NCBI GenBank assembly: GCA_018398765.1
Contig: JAHBMJ010001871.1
Span: 1-25,382 of the forward strand
DNA length: 25,382 nt
Source: Chromera velia
Taxonomy: Eukaryota; Sar; Chromeraceae
Reading direction: 5' to 3'
Position numbers and translations under genes: made by a program. Below the pieces are notes generated by a model, which saw only the letters and a list, made by a program, of their open reading frames with translations, did not search any database and had not been told where the DNA came from. Shown here one piece after another: positions 1-10,339 of the stretch; position 1 is the first letter of the stretch; each line of letters begins with the position of its first letter.

Positions 1-30
<30 letters not shown>
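1..30. repeat. (AC)15 dinucleotide microsatellite
   Basis: A pure AC repeat runs from the window edge to base 30, so its true length is unknown. Confidence 0.95.
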
Positions 31-32
<2 letters not shown>

Positions 33-916
33 CTGATTCAGAAGAGGGGTTCCTTTTTACACTCATAAAGATCAATCATGAAAGAATATAGACCAACACG
101 GGAAGGGAACGGAAACGGAAAAGGAGGAAAACACACTACTGTCCTGGTGAAGAGAAGAGAAGAAGATGCCGGTTGCATGGATGCGGTGACCCCTCCGCCC
201 TCATCGCCTTTCGCCTGGTTGCCTGCTTGTTCGTTTCTGCAAACATACAGACCATATAGGCCCTTTCGAACTGCTGGACAGCATGGGAGATTGGGGGGGG
301 GGGCGATTGAGGGGTCAAGTGAAGAGTTTGCATGGGACGAAAAATCGACCAGTGTTCTAGATTTTGGTCTCTGCTCAGAAAGGCAAAATGAAAGTGAACA
401 GAGACGCATGCATGTTTGGCACACACTCGCTCAATGTCATAGTTGAGGGAGTCCGAAACTCGTTATTGCAGAGAGAAGAGAGTGAAAGCATAATTGGGGA
501 AAGGAAGACCGACCTCCAGTAAATTTCTCGTCTTCCTCTCCAAACGTTTTCTCTCTTTCGTGGAGACACACAGCGGATTGCGTTGGAGGAGGCCTGCACG
601 CAGACGTACACACACATACATACACGTCGGGGCGGAGAGAGGAGACGAAGGAGAGAGCAGACGAAACCGGTCGGCCAATCAAAACACGGTGGGGAAACGC
701 AAACCAGAGCAACACGGTGACGGACCTTTCAAACCACAGCATGTTTTGTTGCATTGCAGTGTGCTGTGGGCCAGCCCTTCGGTTGGTGTTCTAAGCACTG
801 ATCTCCAACAAATCCTGACAGAAGGTAACAAGCAGCGTCCTTCTTGAGTTGCTCAAGATTCACTTTTTTGCGTCTACGATCATTGACTGAACATATCCTT
901 GTGGTGGACAGACAAA

Positions 917-1071
917 CACGTGAGTTGTCCCCACTTGTCAAGGTGACCGGGCTTGTTTGAACACGGTTGCTCCTACGCGGTATTTATGGGAGTTCACGTG
1001 GAGCCAGACCAAACCAGACAACGGAGCGGGAACGCAGGTTCAGCTGGAACGAACTGCACGTGCGCACGTGC
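917..1071. promoter_or_regulatory. CACGTG (G-box-like) cluster with a 16-base palindrome
   Basis: CACGTG occurs at 917-922 and 995-1000, and twice within the perfect palindrome GCACGTGCGCACGTGC at 1056-1071. Four copies in 155 bases far exceeds the chance rate of about one per 4 kb. A TATTTA stretch lies near 980. This could be a promoter or enhancer for a gene outside the window or one I did not recognise. The function is inferred only. Confidence 0.3.
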
Positions 1072-1432
1072 GCAGGCCGGGGTCGGGCCCTGAGGCGTGA
1101 GCGCGACTAAACACCGATTGCGTCACGCGGAGAATCGTCGCGGACGGAGAATCGGCAAGAGCCGAATAATGACAAAAAGGAGACGGGAATAGCAAGAAGA
1201 GACAGCAAAGAAATAGACTAACAAGAAGAGAGCAAGCTGTAAAAGCGAGAGACGGCAAGCGAGACGGCCTAAAAGAGTGTTGAAAAGTGAATCGGTGCAT
1301 GTTTTTTTTTACCTACGAAAAACCGGAATTGGTGGAGGGGTAAAAATGAAAGAACGACCGAGGATTTCGCGTTTGAGGGACCGATTCATACTCAACAAGA
1401 TCGACTGCGACAGACTCTGTCTGTCTGTCTGA

Positions 1433-1515
1433 TGCATGTCTGCATGCATGTCATTGTCTGCAGGCACATGCATGCATGTTGCAATCATATATGTTGCATT
1501 ATGTTGCCGATCGAT
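1433..1515. promoter_or_regulatory. ATGCATGC motif cluster
   Basis: Overlapping TGCATGCA-type motifs occur at about 1433-1450 and 1467-1479, followed by ATGCATATATATATGCA near 1514-1530. TGCATGCA is a known target of some apicomplexan AP2 domains, and chromerids carry the same transcription factor family. No adjacent gene was found, so the regulatory role is speculative. Confidence 0.25.
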
Positions 1516-1574
1516 GCATATATATATGCAGTCATGCGTGCGCCAGATCAACTCCGCTCACTCGCGCGCCGCGC

Positions 1575-2150
1575 GTGCGTCAATAAATTTAATTGAAAAA
1601 GAAAAGAATAATTAGAGAGTACCATGGCTTTAATAGGTTACAATTGGTTTTCCAATTCAAAACGTATGTCTCCCACAATACAATACAATACAATATGATT
1701 TCCAATTGGACATGCAGTTGGATTTCCAATTGGAAATCGCAATTGGAAATACAAATTTCCAATTTTGTTTTATTCAGGTAAAAAAATTTGTGTAAAGGCT
1801 ATTGGTGAGTTTGATGTTTAGATTTGAAATATTTGAGTTTTTGAATCAATGAAATGTTACTACACAAAAACATAGCTTTGTACAATTATACTACACTAAG
1901 TTTTTAACATAGAATTAAACATTTCTAAATTGTTCTAAATTGTATGAGAATTTGGGCTTTCAATAGATTTTAAATTCCTAATTCGGCATTCCAATTCTTC
2001 CAATTATGATAGGGTATATACAGATGATTTTAACATAAATTTATTAAACTTGGTTATTCAACGTCATAGTAGGAAAGCAGAAACAAAAAGTTAAAGACAG
2101 AGAGACAAAAATTAAAGAATTAAGATAAATTATAGTTGCAGATTACTGGT
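1575..2150. repeat. AT-rich island with CCAATTGG palindromes
   Basis: Base composition drops abruptly to strongly AT-rich between GC-richer flanks. Between 1641 and 1765 the palindromic motif ATTTCCAATTGGAAAT and its parts (CCAATT, AATTGG) recur about eight times in both orientations. Further CCAATT copies lie near 1990-2005. There is no coding potential. It resembles the interior of a small non-autonomous mobile element, but I could not define terminal repeats or target duplications. Confidence 0.35.
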
Positions 2151-3090
2151 TCTGACTGGTTCACCACAGCAAGTCAGGGCCCTCGCGGGGGATTAAAGAG
2201 CATGTCATGCATAACCTGAATTCGTGTGCTCCATGTCAACTTGTCAAACTGATCCAGCTACAGATCTCATTTCCTTTTGTCTGCAAAATATGTCTGTGCA
2301 GTGCCCACATACATGCATACCACCGATCGATTCATTGGTGCAGAAAGAGGACATCTTCGAGGGCATCGACGCGCGTTGGGGTTTTGTGAGTGGTAGACGG
2401 ATCGTCTTAGACAGAGAAAGCAACAGGCAGACATGAGCAAGGAAGGAAGGAAGGAGGGAAGGAAGGAAGAAAAATACAGACAGAGAAGCAGACAGTGGAA
2501 GAGAGAGAGAAAGAGAGACAGAGAACGGGAGAAGGGTGAAAAGAAGCACAAGCGGTGGTGAGCTGGCTGCGTAGCTAGCAAGCAAACAAGCGATCGAGCC
2601 CTGCGCCCCTCCCCTCTATTCAAGACAGGTAGATAGATGGATAGGTTGATCCACTTGTCGCACCCTCACACACACATTTCAGACGGGCAGCCCAGGTTGC
2701 TTCCCAGCGAAGAAACAGGAAGGAAAGCGACTGCTCATTCATTCCCCTAGCTGCCTTCCCTCAGTTGGTTTCCTCTTGGCTTTCTCTTTGTCTTTCCGAG
2801 AAATCATTCTTATGTATGTGATGGCTGAATGACCTTCTTTCGTTCCAACGTCTCCTCTCTGCTCTCCTTTCCCTTCTGCTGCCATGAACATGCCGACTGC
2901 CTCCTACCCTTCCTTTCTCCCCCCGTTTCCCCACTAGGCAGGCACCCGGACACAGCCACCGAAAGAAAGCTTCCCCCCTCCCCCCAGCTGGCCCCCCTCC
3001 TCCACAAGAGAGAGAGAGAGAGAGACGGAGCGACTTCGAGAGAGAAGACACAAACAAACAAACAAGAGGCCCGATCGACCCCTCATTCAG

Positions 3091-3241
3091 TTAATTGGGG
3101 ACGGGGCGGGACATGGAGGCAGAGGCGATGCCGGGGCCCATCATCGACACCGCAGCGCCAGAGGAGGCAACTCCAGCAGGAGGCACACCCCCGACAGAGG
3201 CGCCTGGAGGAGCCCCGGACAGAGCAGCAGCCACACCCATT
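3091..3241 (-). other. Last exon of the C2 gene: Ala/Gly/Pro tail
   Basis: The acceptor GACTGTGCAG ends at 3242. One carried-over base completes GA|A (Glu), and 49 codons follow, opening MGVAAALSGAPPGASVGGVP and ending SRPVPN before TAA. The opposite strand is also open here and could be mistaken for a first exon starting MEAEAMPG. The minus-strand reading is preferred because it joins in phase to the upstream C2 exons. Confidence 0.7.
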
Positions 3242-6029
3242 CTGCACAGTCACACGTGTAAGGGCATGGGAGGGAAGAGAAAGATCAGCCACGGGAGAGA
3301 GGACTCCTCGGAGAGATGATCAATATTCTTGCCTGTCTGTCAAACAACTCAGAAGAGACTGGAAGCGAAACAAGAGGGCAGGTACACAAGAAGAGAAAGG
3401 GCAGCAGTGTCCAGCGGACAAGCAGCTGTCGAGTGTCGCAGAAGGAGCTGACGAGCCTGACACGCAGACGGACAGACAGTACAGAAGCAAACCAGCAGAT
3501 AAGGCACAAAACAGCCCTCTGGAAAACACACAAATAAAGAGGGAGGAAAACAAAACCGCCCCTCCCAGACTGACTCCACCGGTCGATAGGAGGGCCCCTG
3601 GAGTCGCCGGAGCTCTGCACACAGAGAAGCAAGAGCGCAAATAGCTGAGGGAGGGGAAGAGAACGCAGGGGGAAAGCTCACAGAAGAGAAGGAAGAATGG
3701 CAGTAGATGACCAACAGAGCGACGCGACGAAAAAAGAGAGGACCAAGTTAGAGCGGAAAGAGAAGAGACAAGTGAGACAAGAAAAGAACAGATTATTTCT
3801 CAAGAAGAGAGAGAGAATCCACAACCAACAAAGGAGGCCCCTAACCCCTTCTTCACTACCCCCTCCTACCCCTCTCTGTATGAATCACCAACCGACTGAC
3901 TGACTGACTGACTGATGGACTGACTGACCCTCATGGAGCGCGTTGATGTACTCTGCCTGCTGCTTGTGGGAGGCAATCAATGCCTTCACATCCGGTCCAG
4001 CTGCACACACACATGCATGCGTGGAGGAATCAAACTGTCAGCACTCATCCTCTTATGCAATGCGCAAACAGTTCAAGAAGGTCAACAAGAGAGATGCGGG
4101 GGGATGAAGAGGGAAAGAGAGAGCCGACGAGTGAATACCAAAGCAAAAGGCTGCTCCTGGGGGAGCACAGCGCTCCTGTATGTCCCTCTAAGTATTCGTT
4201 TCCTCTCACTCACCCACCCCGACCTCCCCCATCTACATGCATCCCTTAGAAAACGTAAATGAAAAGGAAAACAACCTTCTGCCTCTCGGGCGGGCGGGCA
4301 CATAAGCAGGCAGGCAGGCAGGCAGGCAGGCAGGCAAGAACACTTTTGCACGCAAAAAAGAAGGCCTGCGGGAAGGGTGTGGGGGGGAGGGAGACCGTCA
4401 GACTGCAAGCCGAGAGAGAGCCCCTACCGTCTTGCTTCACATCCTCCCCGACAAAGATGTTGCATGCCTGCGTCGAACGATTCATTCATTCATTCATTCA
4501 TTCATTCATCTATTCACACATTCATTCACTGACTCATACAGCAAGAGGGCGTGTAGGTTGATAGAGAAATTGACCAAAGAAGAAAGTCGAAGAAGGCAGG
4601 GAGGAACAGCGGTCGGGGATGTGTGTTTGTGTTCTTCTTCACTGCCCCTTTCCACATCGACGCAACCGCAGCGCTGCGTTTTGCAACAAACACAGGCGGT
4701 CCGATCCATGCAGACAGAAAACATGATCGACACACACAGAGAGAGAGGAGAGAATGGAAAGACGATTCCAGAAAGAGATCTACACGCAGCCCCAGACACA
4801 GACGTGGCACAAACAACAGAGGCTGCGGGCCCTTCCACTAAATCCACCCTCCTGATCGCATGAAGGAGTTACGATACAAAAGGAAGTCGGCGTACAGGAA
4901 CGACACAGGTGAAATGTTCACCCAACCAGACTGAGGTGAGAGACTATCCTTTTCCCCTTCCCCCTCACTCACCTGTCTGCTGCCTGCTTTCACTTCGAAG
5001 GACGAGGCAATCAAGGACAAACAAATTTTCGCTCCGTACACGTCGTTCGTAGCCTCTCCGTAAGCCTGCATGTGAAGCAGAGAAGAACAACAGATAAGCT
5101 GTATACATGCATGCACACATCAACCCACGGATAACTGACTTGAATTTTTTCCCCCCGACAGTATTCCCCAGCACGCCCTCTGTTCCCTTTCGTTTTTTGA
5201 TCAAATGAAGCAGCTCTTCCGTGCATGTGCCTGCCACGCCCAACCATGATCAGAAACGAACCCGACTGCGGGAGTGATCCCACGGACCCCCCCGATAGAA
5301 GCAGATCGTGCGAAAGCGAAAGCAAACACAAAGAGAAAGCACAAGAGGACCTTCAAACAAGGCACTCACTCCGAACCGACACACACGCACGCACACAGAC
5401 CTTCTCGAACTGCTGCACCACCAGGTCGCCGTCTCCAGCCCCCGCCCTAGGGTCTGAGGCCACGTCCAGGTTGAACCACTGATGGAAGAGCCCAGACGAG
5501 TATCTCTCTGCCAGGCGGGAGACGGGAATTCGAAGCACACCGACTGCCCTGGAGAGCTCGGGAGTGAACACGTACTCTGGACACTCGTAAACCGTCAGCG
5601 TCAGCACAGTGAAGTTCGAAACCTCCACCGAGAGCGTCTGGGAACGTCCAATTACCTGAAGGGGACAATAGAGAGCCACATATACTCAATGTATTCTTTC
5701 GTGCTGGCTCGCCACCGGGAGTCAGTCTAAGTGTGAAAAAAGGCAGGGGGGAAAGCTGGAGCACTCGAGGAATGTGCGCAGAATTTGAGCCTGGAATTGA
5801 AAAAGACGCGACTGTATTGACGCACGCCCTTGGACGAATGACAGGTGCCACCAAACTCTGTGGACCAGTTCAGTGCTGAAGCTGCCTCCCTCCCTGCCCG
5901 CCTGACTTTTGTTGAGGCGTCTCCATTGGAGACGTTGCAGAAGTAATAAGTGTCCTTTGCCCTCGCGTTGTGGACATCTATGAAAGTGAGGATGACAGGA
6001 ATGGTGTCCGATCCAAAGGCGTTCCCCAT
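3091..6029 (-). CDS. C2-domain protein, seven exons, 257 residues
   Basis: Minus-strand coding exons, 5' to 3': 6029-5907, 5655-5401, 5065-4973, 4467-4428, 4000-3929, 3614-3575 and 3241-3091 (TAA at 3093-3091). Intron phases are 0,0,0,1,1,2 and every junction restores one open frame. All introns are GT-AG and 251-505 bases long. Residues about 10-106 form one C2 domain: the strand ILTFIDV, then KDTYYFCNV, TLSVEV, LTLTVYEC, and a typical end GLFHQWFNLDV. The acidic residues that usually bind calcium are largely missing, so a calcium-independent lipid- or protein-binding role is likely. Residues about 174-201 look like a short coiled coil (ALIASHKQQAEYINALHEEL). The last 49 residues are an Ala/Gly/Pro/Ser/Met-rich tail. 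The N-terminus MGNAFGSD resembles an N-myristoylation site, although Ser sits at position 7 rather than 6. The start is the first ATG before the C2 core. An in-frame alternative end at 4838 is less likely (see rejected items). Exact function unknown. Confidence 0.78.
3893..3929. repeat. (GACT)n tetranucleotide repeat at a 5' splice site
   Basis: On the minus strand the intron after exon 5 of the C2 gene starts with GTCAGTCAGTC, followed by more GTCA units up to GTCGG. The 5' splice site is therefore the first unit of a microsatellite. Confidence 0.85.
4306..4336. repeat. (GGCA)n tetranucleotide repeat
   Basis: About eight near-perfect GGCA units lie inside the fourth intron of the C2 gene. 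Confidence 0.9.
4480..4509. repeat. (ATTC)n tetranucleotide repeat
   Basis: Seven ATTC units lie inside the third intron of the C2 gene, 13 bases upstream (minus strand) of the exon 4 start. Confidence 0.9.
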
Positions 6030-6915
6030 GATGAAGGAGAAAGAAAGTTCACGGAAGCGATCGAAAGCAGAAAGAAGGAAGGCCGGACACACAAAACCAG
6101 ACCAAGAGGACCTCGCTCTCTCAGTCCGCTATCTCAGTCTGAGCCCGTCTTCTGCGCTTCAAATGCCAGAATTATAAGTGCAGAAAGTTGCTTACGTTTG
6201 CATCTCTTACATACGGGATGAATACCGGATGAGGCTGAGGATCGATCAGTGGCAGACCAGCATAGACCAGCTGCATAGACCAGAAGCACTAGCTGTATCC
6301 GAAGAAGATACGAACATCATGCACCGCGGGCATGCCTCTTCGTCACGCAGAGATTTATGCAGAGCATTGCAGAGCCCGCATGCAAAGAGAGATATAGAGC
6401 CGCGGCGCCATGCCGGCGCCGCATGCCGCCATCCCGCATGCGCACGCGCCGCCTGCAATGCATGCCAAAAGTTTTTTTTTTCCGCCGCCAAAAAAAGGTT
6501 GGCGCCCCACTGTGAAGATCTGTGAAGTCATTCGTCGAAAGTCCGGGTCAGTCGATCAGTTGAAGTCGAAAGCAACCTACTTTCCGTTTGTTTTGGTCTG
6601 AGAGAACGAAGGGAACAAGTTATCTTCGTAGCCGCTGGGCCGCCTCTTTTGATCGTTGACGTACACTTAAATCGCCGACAGAAACGCAAGAATCAAAGCA
6701 ACGGAGGCACCGGCATCTGGCAAGGCAGCAGGACGCGGCCGCCTCTCGCTTGATTTGTTGCTGAATCCCCTAACGCACCCGGGTGCAGCACGCAAGTGTA
6801 TGAGCGGGAACTCTGCCGATTTGTGGATCTGGTACCCCAACGTTCAGAGACGGAGACGTAAAAACAGAGGACCAGACAGAGCGAGCCAACAAGAAGGGGA
6901 TCGATCGAGACGCAC
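6030..6915. promoter_or_regulatory. Divergent promoter region with five GCATGC motifs
   Basis: The 886 bases between the start codons of the minus-strand C2 gene and the plus-strand ankyrin gene must hold both promoters and 5' untranslated regions. GCATGC occurs at 6330-6335, 6378-6383, 6421-6426, 6436-6441 and 6460-6465 (the last as TGCATGC), in a GC-rich block with GGCGCC palindromes around 6403-6420. (T)GCATGC is an established AP2 binding motif and promoter element in apicomplexans, so a shared AP2-type control region is plausible. No TATA box is evident. Confidence 0.5.
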
Positions 6916-7692
6916 ATGTCTGGAAGCGTCATACCTGCAGGGGCCTCTGTCCCCTCAACAGAAGGAAAGGAAGAGGGAAGAGACAAAGAAACCGCCACAC
7001 TCTGCGACTCTGACTGGATTGCTCGTCTTGAGGATCGCGTTCGAGTTTTGGAGGCGCTTTCCCTCAAGTCTCTCTCTCCGTCTTCCCTTTCGGCTCCAGC
7101 TGTCCCTCTGGAGGGCAAGTCGGGAGCAGATGAATCGGGAAAAGAGAAGGAATGTGGGGGCGATTCGCCCTCCATTGCTCCTTCTTGTCCCCTTGTTGAG
7201 GGCGGAGATGTCACGAATCATGTGCAGGGAAAGGATACGAACGCCTTGGTTGGCTGCCCAACATTGCGGGAGATGGAAAAGCGGGGTGCGGACACAGAGA
7301 GAGGGTCCGACTCTCTGGGTGAACACAAGGGAGAGCTAGAGGGGAAGTTTATGGGAGAGAAGCACGAAGCCTCGTACAGCGAGAGGTCCTCCACTGCCAG
7401 AGAGAGACAGGACAACCAGACATCCTTTGAGGAGACTGCGAAGGAGTCCCATGCCTGTCTCTCCTCTACCTCCGCTGGGGCACTCAGTGCTGCTTCCCCG
7501 CACGGAGACACCAACGTGCCTCCTTCCTACAGCCCTTCATTCTCGACAGCCGTCTCCGGCGAGGCGTCTCCTTGTCCGATTCCGGGACCTCCTGCCGACC
7601 CGTCTCGTCTCCTCCAACTGAAATGCCTCGAGGAACGAATTGCCGCTCTCGAGAGGGCTTTCAGAGGCACTGCAGGGCTGGACCAGCATCAG
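6916..7692 (+). other. Exon 1 of the ankyrin gene, GC-AG intron donor
   Basis: 259 codons from ATG (context GACGCACATG) to CATCAG. The frame continues only to a TGA at 7741, and no acceptable GT donor lies near the end. CAG|GCAAGT at 7693 matches the strong consensus of the minor GC-AG intron class and leaves phase 0. The product is low-complexity and charged, with no domain apart from two heptad-like motifs. The start is the first ATG of the open frame; an upstream non-coding or coding exon cannot be excluded. Confidence 0.7.
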
Positions 7693-8654
7693 GCAAGTCT
7701 AGGAAGCGCCATATTTAGTTTCAGTTTCAAAAACTCAGAATGAGCTCCGCCTCACAACGAACACCGGTCGATCGTATCCGCTCAGACAGTCTGTGTGGAT
7801 GGGCGGGGGAAGGCTGTATACGTCTTTGTGTTCTCTGTCTCTGTCTCTGTCTCCCTGTCTGTCCATGCTGTCTGTCTTCTGAAAGAATGGAAGCGAAAAA
7901 GGGAAAAAAAGACGACATAATCTGTACACGGAGAAAAGCAGGAAGAAGAAGAAGAAGAAACAGATTGTCTGTCTGTCTGTCTGTCTGTGTGTTGATGTTC
8001 TTTTGCCTTTGTTGCTTTCTTTCTTTTTGTCTATTGTTTTCATCAAGAAGAGAAGGGAAAGAAACTGTAAAGTCCGTCTGTCTGTCTATCTAATTCTCCA
8101 CCCCCTTTCTTTCCTTTCGTTGCAGCTCCTGCCGCCGCGCTCCTCTTCTCCTTCTCCTGGAGGGCCGCGTGACGCTGCCGAGAAGAGCACAAAGCTGTTT
8201 CTTTCAACTGCACCGTTTGTGGCTTCTTTTCGTCCGGTGGGTTTTCCTGGCTTTTTGCTTCTTTGTTTGTTTTTCTGTGAGTGTACTTGGGACCAGTGCA
8301 AAGATGGTCGGATTTTCTCGTCTTACCTCACTCTCTCTCTCTGTTTCAGAACCCATTTCCCTCTTTTTGTGTGTGGACGCAGGTGAGGTGAGCGCATTAG
8401 CAGAAGTCCTGTTTTTCTTTCGATTGTTTTGGTTGCCGCTTTCTTCCATTCTGCGAAAAATTTCTTCCGGACAGACTAACTGCGGGCCCTCCACATTCTA
8501 CACAGAGGGAATCACACTTTGTGGTCTCTGAAGAAGGAAGGAAGCAAGGGAAGACTGAAGAAACCGAATGAAGCCAGAAAATCTGCAAATCACTTCTCTT
8601 CTCTTTGGCTGCACATCCTCCGTGCATTTCTCTCTCTTCTGCTGTCTCGCTGTC

Positions 8655-8688
<34 letters not shown>

Positions 8689-10305
8689 CGTGAAGAAAAG
8701 AAGGGAGAAGAAGAAACATATAGTTTGTCTGTGTCTCCGGAGACGCTCAGGTCGAGGCGTCTGTTCTTGTTGAGTCTGTCAGGCGGAGGGATGCCGCGGA
8801 TGCCTTCCTGGCTCTGCGATTGGGTGCGCGCCCCACGGAGCCTGTCTGCTTGGGGAGAAGGAAGAGGGAAAAGAGAATACAGAGGCACCGAGGTAGATAC
8901 GAAATGATCCTAGGCGGCGGAAAGGCGAAGAGGGGTGGCAGATGGACGACTCCCATCCATCAGGCAGTGATGGACGCTGTCGTAAATCGCCAGACTCGTC
9001 TCCTCGAACTTTTGGTTGGTTTTTGCATTGGGGGTAAGGGGGGAGGGGGGGGTCGGCTGGTTTCGTTTTATTTTAGGTCGATGGATCGATGTTTCGTTGG
9101 ATAGTGAGGGGATGTGTCTCTCTGGTTGAGTAACTCACTGACTCGGCTTTTGTTTCCCTGCTCCCTCTCTCCCTCCCCATTTTTCTCTCGCTTGCCTCCT
9201 CCGCATTCATTGCGCGACGGCGATCTGGCGAGCTAGCTGTGTTTGTGTCACTCTGTACTTCTCTCTCCATCCCTGTCTCTGTCTGAGGTGCAGGTCCAAT
9301 GGCCCGCCTCCCAGCTGAATTGGCAGGTCGGCGTTCATGGGGGTAAGAAGGGGGGGACGTCGAAGACGAAGCAGCTGCAGACAGGAGGAGACGGAGGCAA
9401 CGCTCAGAACGGAAAAAGCGGAGGGAGACTCACGATCCAAGAGCTCCTGGGGGCCCGTGACTCGGTCAGTCAGTCAGTCAGTCAGGCAGCGACAGTCTTG
9501 CAACAAGACAACGAACGGATGAATGTGTGTCTGGATGGAACTTGTCATTCCAGGCATCTCTGGGAGTGATCAGGGGATGGATAGATCATGCATCAGACCG
9601 GCCGAACTTCGTGAGTGACATGCAGTTGTTTTTTCGATACGAGAGAAGGAAGGCTAATTCTCACCTGAGAATGCTGAATGATTGATGAGCAGGGTCAGAT
9701 GATATCGATACCTTTTACCTTCCTGACTGTCTGCCGACTATCCCTGTTTACACACAGAGACAACAGAGATAAACGATACCTGTAGCCAGCGTCACACCTG
9801 CCTTCCCACACAACCCCTCTGTTTCTCTCTCTCTTTGAGCCTTCTTTTCTTTTCCACAATTGATTTCGAAAAAAAAAGAAAACAGGTATGGACCATGAAG
9901 GACCATTTTTACGGATCAATTTCTCTTCTTCTTGGTTGATTCATTCCCCTAACCTGTGTGCGGTCTGCTTTCTCCTTGTCTGCCTGCCTGCCTGCATGCA
10001 GAACGGGTGCACGCCGCTGATGCTGGCCTCTGCCTTCGGTACTGCTTCTGTTGTCCGGCGGTTTGTGTCCCTTGGGGCAGAGAGAGACGCAACCGACGAC
10101 GTGGGTCGATACAAGAGAGAGAGCCGTCTCCTTCCCTCCTCTCTTTTTTCCTTTTCTTTCGGGCCTTCTTTTGTTGCTCATTCGCATCTCTTTCTGCGTG
10201 GCAGCCTTTTTTGATTTTCCGTGCCTCTGTTTGTCGGCAGCTTTTCCTCTCTTTCTATCTGTTCCTGTCTGTGTATGTTGTGTATGTTGTGTGTGTGTGT
10301 GCGTG

Positions 10306-10339
<34 letters not shown>

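Larger units (their letters stand above)
31..3090. other. Gene-poor flank, no supported coding sequence
   Basis: I see no exon chain here on either strand. Open frames exist, but they are short, purine- or pyrimidine-biased and lack recognisable motifs. The stretch holds a CACGTG cluster (917-1071), an ATGCATGC cluster (1433-1515), an AT-rich island (about 1575-2150) and GGAA/GAGA purine repeats (2438-2530). The part just below 3091 should include the 3' untranslated region of the minus-strand C2 gene. An isolated exon-like stretch at 760-824 (plus) has TGCATTGCAG before it and GTAACA after it, but it links to nothing. Confidence 0.5.

Noticed and set aside
760-824. Possible isolated exon (VLWASPSVGVLSTDLQQIL) between TGCATTGCAG and GTAACA
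   Set aside because: No neighbouring exon continues its frame on either side, so it cannot be supported.
3095-3260. Plus-strand first exon starting MEAEAMPGPIID with a GTAAGG donor
   Set aside because: Antisense to the last C2 exon, and no partner exon was found on the plus strand. The minus-strand reading joins in phase to six upstream exons.
2829-3644. 271-codon plus-strand frame
   Set aside because: Composition follows purine repeats, and the last part is antisense to the exons of the C2 gene, which give a coherent spliced protein.
4838-4930. Alternative C2 ending reading SGWVNISPVSFLYADFLL to a TAG at 4838
   Set aside because: It would need a 42-base intron or read-through, while all other introns here exceed 100 bases. 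Splicing to 4467 instead gives a consistent continuation over four more exons. It remains a possible isoform.
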